From Bacillota bacterium (GTDB lineage: Bacteria; Bacillota; Negativicutes; Sporomusales; UBA7701), in assembly GCA_023415775.1 (NCBI GenBank), contig JAEZJM010000014.1:95688-159687 (forward strand): 64,000 nt of DNA. The letters are read 5' to 3'. The stretch's first letter is position 1. Each line of letters begins with the position of its first letter. Under the pieces are notes generated by a model, which worked only from the letters and a program-made list of their open reading frames with translations, was not told where the DNA came from and did not search any database. The translations under genes were made by a program, and so were the position numbers. Shown here one piece after another: positions 60,079-64,000 of the stretch.

Positions 60079-60690
60079 TTAGACAAGGCTGAGCAGGCAG
60101 GCGAGACCGAAGGCGGCGATAACAGCGCCGGAGAGCCTGTTTACCCATGCCAGCCGGGAGGGGCCGAGTTCGGCGCGGAGGAGGGCGGTGGCGCCGCTGA
60201 GGATGAGCCACCACAGCAGCGAACCGGCGAAGACGCCGAGGACGACAAGGGCTGCGCCGCGGCTGCCCTGCCCGCCGCCGACGCCGGCGCCGGCGAAGAC
60301 GGCGGCGAAGGAGAGGATGGTGAGGGGGTTTGTGAGGGTAAGGACGAAGGCCGTGGCGTAATCGCCCAGCAGGGCGCCGCTGTGGCTGGCTGGCGCCTGG
60401 AGAGCTGGCGGTGTGCGGAAGGCGACCCAGCCGAGGTAGCAGAGGAAGAGGCCGCCGGCAAGGCGGAGAAGGGCCTGATGGTCGACGAGGACGGCGGCGG
60501 CGGCGGTGAAGCCAAGGGCGGCGACAAGCCCGTAGAGGGCGTCGGCTGTGGCGGTGCCAAGGCCGGTGACAAAGCCGCGGAGCGGACCGCCGGCAAGGGT
60601 GCGGCGGATGCAGAGCACGCCGATGGGGCCGACGGGGGCGGCGATGGAGAAGCCGAGCACAAGCCCTTTAAGGAAGAGGTCGATGGGCAT
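60079..60690 (-). CDS. LysE/RhtB family amino-acid exporter
   Basis: A 203-residue membrane protein with six helices. The family pattern is present: GFSIAAPVGPIGVLCIRRTLAGG at the N-terminus (APVGP motif), LYGLVAALGF near 52, GGLFLCYLGWVAFRTPP near 80, and LTLTNPLTILSFAAVFAG near 115. It exports an amino acid, not identifiable here. It is 10 bases downstream of an Lrp/AsnC-type regulator, which should sense the same amino acid. Confidence 0.92.
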   Translation of the reverse strand: MPIDLFLKGLVLGFSIAAPVGPIGVLCIRRTLAGGPLRGFVTGLGTATADALYGLVAALGFTAAAAVLVDHQALLRLAGGLFLCYLGWVAFRTPPALQAPASHSGALLGDYATAFVLTLTNPLTILSFAAVFAGAGVGGGQGSRGAALVVLGVFAGSLLWWLILSGATALLRAELGPSRLAWVNRLSGAVIAAFGLACLLSLV

Positions 60691-60699
60691 GGCAGCCTC

Positions 60700-61176
60700 C
60701 TAGCCGCGCCCGAGGGGCAGGACAGGGGTTTCTTTGACGGTGGATAAGATGACGGTGGTACGGGTCCTGACGAGGCCGGGCAGGGCCTTTAGTTCGTCGC
60801 TGACGAGCCGCTCGAGGTGGCGGGGTCCGGCGCAGCGGATTTTGAGGATGTAGTCGTCGTCGCCGGCGGCGTGATGGCATTCGAGAATCTCCGGCAGGGC
60901 CGCGACTTTGGCGAGAAAGGGGGCGCGATGCTCGGGCCTTTCCAGGGTGACGGCGACGAAGGCGGCGAAGCCGCAGCCGACGGCGTCGGGGTCGACGAGG
61001 GCGGCGTAGCCTCTGACGACGTGGCGTTCTTCGAGCTTGCGGACGCGCTCGGCAGCAGCGGGGGCGGACAGACCGAGGAGGACGCCAAGCTCGGCCCAGG
61101 TGGCGCGGGCGTTGGCCATCAGTGCGGCAATTATCTTGGAATCGTTGGCGTCAAGCACCGTTTTCACTCTTTTCAT
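60700..61176 (-). CDS. Lrp/AsnC family transcriptional regulator
   Basis: A 158-residue protein. Residues 8-60 are the winged helix-turn-helix (LDANDSKIIAALMANARATWAELGVLLGLSAPAAAERVRKLEERHVV). Residues 70-150 are the RAM/AsnC ligand domain (GFAAFVAVTLERPEHRAPF, PEILECHHAAGDDDYILKIRC). It likely senses an amino acid and controls the adjacent lysE-type exporter. The ATG at 61176 has no good ribosome site; the GTG a few codons in is an alternative start. Confidence 0.92.
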   Translation of the reverse strand: MKRVKTVLDANDSKIIAALMANARATWAELGVLLGLSAPAAAERVRKLEERHVVRGYAALVDPDAVGCGFAAFVAVTLERPEHRAPFLAKVAALPEILECHHAAGDDDYILKIRCAGPRHLERLVSDELKALPGLVRTRTTVILSTVKETPVLPLGRG

Positions 61177-61235
61177 AAGTTTTATTTGTATTATATTTTG
61201 TATTAGTAATATTTGCAAGTGTATTCCCCGCGAAA

Positions 61236-61264
61236 TGAAAAACGCCTGCCATTAGGCAGGCGAG
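61236..61264 (-). terminator. Intrinsic terminator beyond the repeat element
   Basis: Minus strand CGCCTGCC and GGCAGGCG pair around TAAT, then TTTTTC. It ends the transcript of the gene at 61402 after passing through the element. Confidence 0.7.
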
Positions 61265-61294
61265 GGTTATTCTTTTTCTATATGGGCTTAGGCC

Positions 61295-61406
61295 GTTCAG
61301 AAGCGCCCAGATGCAAGGCGCACCGGAGGCTGACACCGGAAGCGTACACGAACGTACGCTGAGGATGGCAGCCGAAGAGCAACGCAGCAGATGGGTGCTT
61401 ATCAAC
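61295..61406. repeat. ~112-bp palindromic element at 3' end of the DUF2889-like gene
   Basis: Same family as 30709. Outer arms AAGCGCCCA/TGGGTGCTT pair with one G-T. The core has a diverged middle (GGCTGACACCGGAAGCGTAC). GGCC flanks both sides. The stop codon TGA (61404-61402) of the gene lies within the element's terminal ATCAAC. Confidence 0.85.
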
Positions 61407-62211
61407 GGCCGTCTATTGCGAGGAGCATGTGGGTGATGAGGTCCGCCATATGCACACACCCCTGCGGCCCGCCAATTTGGCGGGCGACCGCATCGCGACC
61501 GAGGGATGCCAGCGGCGTGCCCGGCAGCGCGGCGAGGGCGGCGACGGATTCAGTGCAGATAGGATCGGGGGAGCGCAAGAAGCCGCCGCTTGCCGCGGTG
61601 ACGACCCCGCCCAGGACAGAGAGGCGGGCGCCAAGTTCGTGGAAGGAGTCGGTGAAGCTGCCGTCGATGGCGAGGGCGCCGTCCGCGCCGGCGGTGACGG
61701 CGGCTGTTTTGATACGGGTGAAGAGGATGTCGCTCCAGGCGCGGTCGGCGACGTGCTCGTACCAGCTGCGGCCGTGGTAGGTGCGGTCGCTGTAGCGCCG
61801 GCAGGAGCCGGTGTAGTTTTCTTTCCAGCTTTTTTCGTATGTTGCGGCGTCAGGGTAGCCGCGTTCGCGGAAGAGGTAGGTCTCGGACTGGACGATGCCT
61901 TTTACGCATTCGGCCAGCAGGCGGTAGGGGAGGTCGCCTTCGTCTCTGGCGGCGGCGCGGAGGGCGGGGCCGGAGCCGAGGCCGGCAGCAACGCCTGTGA
62001 GGGCGGGGACGGGGCGGCCGCCGTTATGGGCCGATCCGGGCGAACGACAGATGTCCCAACGGGCGTCGGCGATAACGAAGGTGGCGGTGGCGGCGCATAT
62101 CTCGGCGGCGGCTTCCCAACCGGTGGCGAGCAGGGTGCTGCGGGCGACGAGCTGGCCGGGGCCGCTCCTGGTGACGACGGTGAAAATATTGCTGTGGCAT
62201 AGCAGGGTCAT
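61402..62211 (-). CDS. DUF2889-like protein
   Basis: A 269-residue protein without signal peptide. The C-terminal part (ARQIGGPQGCVHMADLITHMLLAI) and the middle (DGALAIDGSFTDSFHELGARL) follow the pattern of DUF2889 proteins (a D-rich beta domain ending in GCTHL-type). The N-terminal 70 residues look like a partial duplicate of the same beta domain. Function is unknown. ATG at 62211 after GGAGGTGTCCG. Its stop is provided by a repeat element. Confidence 0.6.
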   Translation of the reverse strand: MTLLCHSNIFTVVTRSGPGQLVARSTLLATGWEAAAEICAATATFVIADARWDICRSPGSAHNGGRPVPALTGVAAGLGSGPALRAAARDEGDLPYRLLAECVKGIVQSETYLFRERGYPDAATYEKSWKENYTGSCRRYSDRTYHGRSWYEHVADRAWSDILFTRIKTAAVTAGADGALAIDGSFTDSFHELGARLSVLGGVVTAASGGFLRSPDPICTESVAALAALPGTPLASLGRDAVARQIGGPQGCVHMADLITHMLLAIDGR

Positions 62212-62316
62212 CGGACACCTCCGGGCGTTGTTTGGGCAATATTATACTGCATGCGACCGGTTAGGACAAGCGAAAAGGGATAAAGCCCGGTCGCACGGCC
62301 GGGCTTGGTGATAACG

Positions 62317-62961
62317 TTACGATCGGCTTCTTTTGTTTACAGCGCGCAGGATGGCGAGCACTTCTTCGTCGCTGTTCTGGGGGAAGTCGCGGTAGTGCCG
62401 GCCGACGGCCATGAAGGCGGCCGGCTGGAGCGGACAGATGATTTCGTCGATATCGCCGGCGATCTCGGCAACGGTTTCGGGCGGGGCTACGGGCACGGCG
62501 ACGACGATCTTCGCCGGACCGAGGGTTTTCAGCCAGGCGATGGCGGCGCGGATGGTGTAGCCGGTGGCGATGCCGTCGTCGACGATGACGGCGGTCCGCC
62601 CGGTGAAGTCCGGGATGGCGGCGCTGCCGGTGTAGGCGACCATGCGGCGCTCGATTTCCGCGAATTCGCGGGCGATGGCCCTGTCAAGGTATTCCTGGGG
62701 GACGGCGTAGGTGTGGATGAGTGCTTCGTCAAGGACGGCGGCGCCGTCGGCCATGACGGCGCCGATGGCGACTTCGGGGTTGGCGGGGTGGCCGATTTTG
62801 CGGGTGACGAGGATGTCGATGCCCACGCCCAGGCGTTCGGCGATCGGGGCGGCGACGAGGACGCCGCCCCGCGGTACGGCGAAGAGACTGATGTCTTCGT
62901 ACCTGCGGGCGGCCAATTCGGCGGCGAGGGTCTCGCCGGCGTGGCGGCGGTCTTGGTACAT
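62317..62961 (-). CDS. Phosphoribosyltransferase-family protein
   Basis: A 214-residue protein of the type I PRTase fold. The PRPP-binding motif is TAVIVDDGIATGYT near residue 120; before it lie SLFAVPRGGVLVAAPIAERLG (residues 25-45) and ILVTRKIGHPANPEVAIGAV. This subgroup ('putative phosphoribosyl transferase') is larger than purine salvage enzymes and has no proven substrate. ATG at 62961 after GGTGAGGAA. It lies 4 bases after the neighbouring small gene and is co-transcribed with it. Confidence 0.88.
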   Translation of the reverse strand: MYQDRRHAGETLAAELAARRYEDISLFAVPRGGVLVAAPIAERLGVGIDILVTRKIGHPANPEVAIGAVMADGAAVLDEALIHTYAVPQEYLDRAIAREFAEIERRMVAYTGSAAIPDFTGRTAVIVDDGIATGYTIRAAIAWLKTLGPAKIVVAVPVAPPETVAEIAGDIDEIICPLQPAAFMAVGRHYRDFPQNSDEEVLAILRAVNKRSRS

Positions 62962-62965
62962 TTCC

Positions 62966-63403
62966 TCACCTTCTCTTATAGTCTCTGCTGCCGATGGCGG
63001 CGAATTCGGCCCGCGCTCTGGCGAGGGCTTCGCGGGCACGGCGGGGCGCGGCGGCGTCTTGCGGCCTGCGGAGGGCGTCGGCCGAGGACCGGCCCCATTC
63101 TTCAGCGCAGGCGAAGGCGTAGACGAAGTCGTAGGCAAGGTCGCCTTTGAGGTGGACGGCGGCCTGTTTGCGGCGACCCAGTTCGTCGGCGGCGTCGAGG
63201 TAGTAGCTTCCTGCCGCCGATGTGCCGGCGAGCTGGTCGGCCTCTACCGTCATTTGTTCAAGGAGGCCGAGCATTTCTCCTGCGTATTCGCGGGCGAAGG
63301 CGATGTCGTCGTGGGTGAGGACACCCAGGTAAGGCCGGGTGATATAGCTTGCCGCCGTCAGCAGGAGGAGGATCAGCAGCCAGCCGATGATTGCAACTTT
63401 CAT
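62966..63403 (-). CDS. Small membrane-anchored protein, unknown
   Basis: A 145-residue protein with an N-terminal signal-anchor helix (residues 5-22) and a mostly helical, charged rest (REYAGEMLGLLEQMTVEADQL; EALARARAEFAAIG). Topology suggests an outside, helical-bundle domain. No family recognised. It shares an operon with the phosphoribosyltransferase. Confidence 0.65.
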   Translation of the reverse strand: MKVAIIGWLLILLLLTAASYITRPYLGVLTHDDIAFAREYAGEMLGLLEQMTVEADQLAGTSAAGSYYLDAADELGRRKQAAVHLKGDLAYDFVYAFACAEEWGRSSADALRRPQDAAAPRRAREALARARAEFAAIGSRDYKRR

Positions 63404-63452
63404 ATGTATTAGCTTTGACGATGTGTGGTAGGCAATGCGTGGAAAATAATAG

Positions 63453-63493
63453 TAAAAAGAGAAAGCCTTGGCGCTATGCGCTAAGGCTTTCTC
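63453..63493 (-). terminator. Terminator of the tRNA cluster
   Basis: GAGAAAGCCTTGGCGC and GCGCTAAGGCTTTCTC pair around TAT, with CTTTTT beyond on the minus strand. Confidence 0.75.
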
Positions 63494-63498
63494 TTCGA

Positions 63499-63574
<76 letters not shown>

Positions 63575-63580
63575 ATGATA

Positions 63581-63657
63581 TGGCGACCCCGAACGGATTT
63601 GAACCGTCGATCTCCGCCGTGACAGGGCGGCATGTTAGACCACTACACCACGGGGCC
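63581..63657 (-). tRNA. tRNA-Asp (GTC)
   Basis: A 77-base cloverleaf with CCA. Acceptor GGCCCCG/CGGGGTC, anticodon loop CTGTCAC giving GTC. Confidence 0.96.
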
Positions 63658-63664
63658 GCGTTTC

Positions 63665-63700
63665 GACTGGTGATAACGCACGGGCACGTTATCACCAGTC
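63665..63700. repeat. 14-bp perfect hairpin inside tRNA cluster
   Basis: GACTGGTGATAACG (63665-63678) and CGTTATCACCAGTC (63687-63700) pair exactly around CACGGGCA, between tRNA-Thr and tRNA-Asp. No T-run follows on the tRNA-coding strand. Confidence 0.7.
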
Positions 63701-63711
63701 TTAGGTTTTTA

Positions 63712-63787
<76 letters not shown>

Positions 63788-63790
63788 TTA

Positions 63791-63865
63791 TGGTGACCCG
63801 TAGGGGACTCGAACCCCTGTTCCCGCCGTGAAAGGGCGGTGTCTTAACCGCTTGACCAACGGGCC
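63791..63865 (-). tRNA. tRNA-Glu (TTC)
   Basis: A 75-base cloverleaf with CCA. Acceptor GGCCCGT/ACGGGTC, anticodon loop CTTTCAC giving TTC. Confidence 0.96.
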
Positions 63866-63871
63866 ATAAAG

Positions 63872-63947
63872 TGGTGACCCACGTTGGACTCGAACCAACG
63901 ACACCCTGATTAAAAGTCAGGTGCTCTACCGACTGAGCTAGTGGGTC
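63872..63947 (-). tRNA. tRNA-Lys (TTT)
   Basis: A 76-base cloverleaf with CCA. Acceptor GACCCAC/GTGGGTC, anticodon loop CTTTTAA giving TTT. First gene of the cluster seen in this window. Confidence 0.96.
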
Positions 63948-64000
63948 GTCTCACAATACATCATTATACGGAAAACTCTCCGGCCTGTCAATAACAATTG

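Overview
The window reads as a chromosomal segment of a GC-rich, anaerobic, Gram-negative-type Firmicute, most like Negativicutes/Sporomusaceae. The support is a predicted outer-membrane beta-barrel protein ending in Phe (25494-26312), a reverse rubrerythrin, a six-gene energy-converting [NiFe] hydrogenase locus, a probable selenoprotein, and many c-di-GMP and chemotaxis proteins. No phage or plasmid backbone was seen. Gene-level calls come from reading translated motifs by eye; no database search was possible.

Layout. 1-4.1 kb: start of an exported protein, a PilZ protein, an FAD oxidoreductase, a soluble chemotaxis receptor and a small TIGR04076-like protein, followed by repeats. 4.5-6.3 kb: an AT-rich AIPR-type abortive-infection gene bracketed by short palindromic repeats, the clearest foreign islet. 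6.9-12.4 kb: Fe-S protein, mscL, zinc-ribbon protein, C45-type hydrolase, an in-frame-TGA selenoprotein candidate missed by ordinary ORF calling, and a BenE-like transporter. 12.8-20.7 kb: two chemotaxis receptors, an orphan amino-acid-type binding lipoprotein, reverse rubrerythrin, an M20 amidohydrolase and an exported protein. 20.8-30.4 kb: glnS, several small genes, a beta-barrel protein, and three c-di-GMP proteins, one with a probable frameshift. 31-34.9 kb: azlCD with a divergent MocR regulator, then serC. 35.2-42.5 kb: the hydrogenase operon (hyfB-C-E-F-G-I type). 42.6-50 kb: an AT-rich YD-like exported protein, sorbosone-dehydrogenase-like lipoprotein, PPi-type phosphofructokinase, PhzF/cupin operon with a divergent XRE-cupin regulator and palindromic operator, and a second binding lipoprotein behind a glycine riboswitch. 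50-59.6 kb: a FIST sensor with a diguanylate cyclase, then two giant convergent PAS/GAF-GGDEF-HD-GYP proteins. 59.7-64 kb: LysE exporter with Lrp regulator, DUF2889-like protein, phosphoribosyltransferase and a five-tRNA cluster (Lys, Glu, Thr, Asp, Phe).

Themes. c-di-GMP signalling is dense: one PilZ receptor, five GGDEF proteins (three with HD-GYP) and one two-HD protein. Three intergenic repeat families are present. The most striking is a ~110-bp imperfect palindrome found at four loci, three of which follow a stop codon directly; every full copy has complementary flanks specific to its locus and sits between a gene end and an intrinsic terminator. The items most worth follow-up are this palindrome family, the selenoprotein candidate, the riboswitch-controlled orphan binding protein and the AIPR islet.
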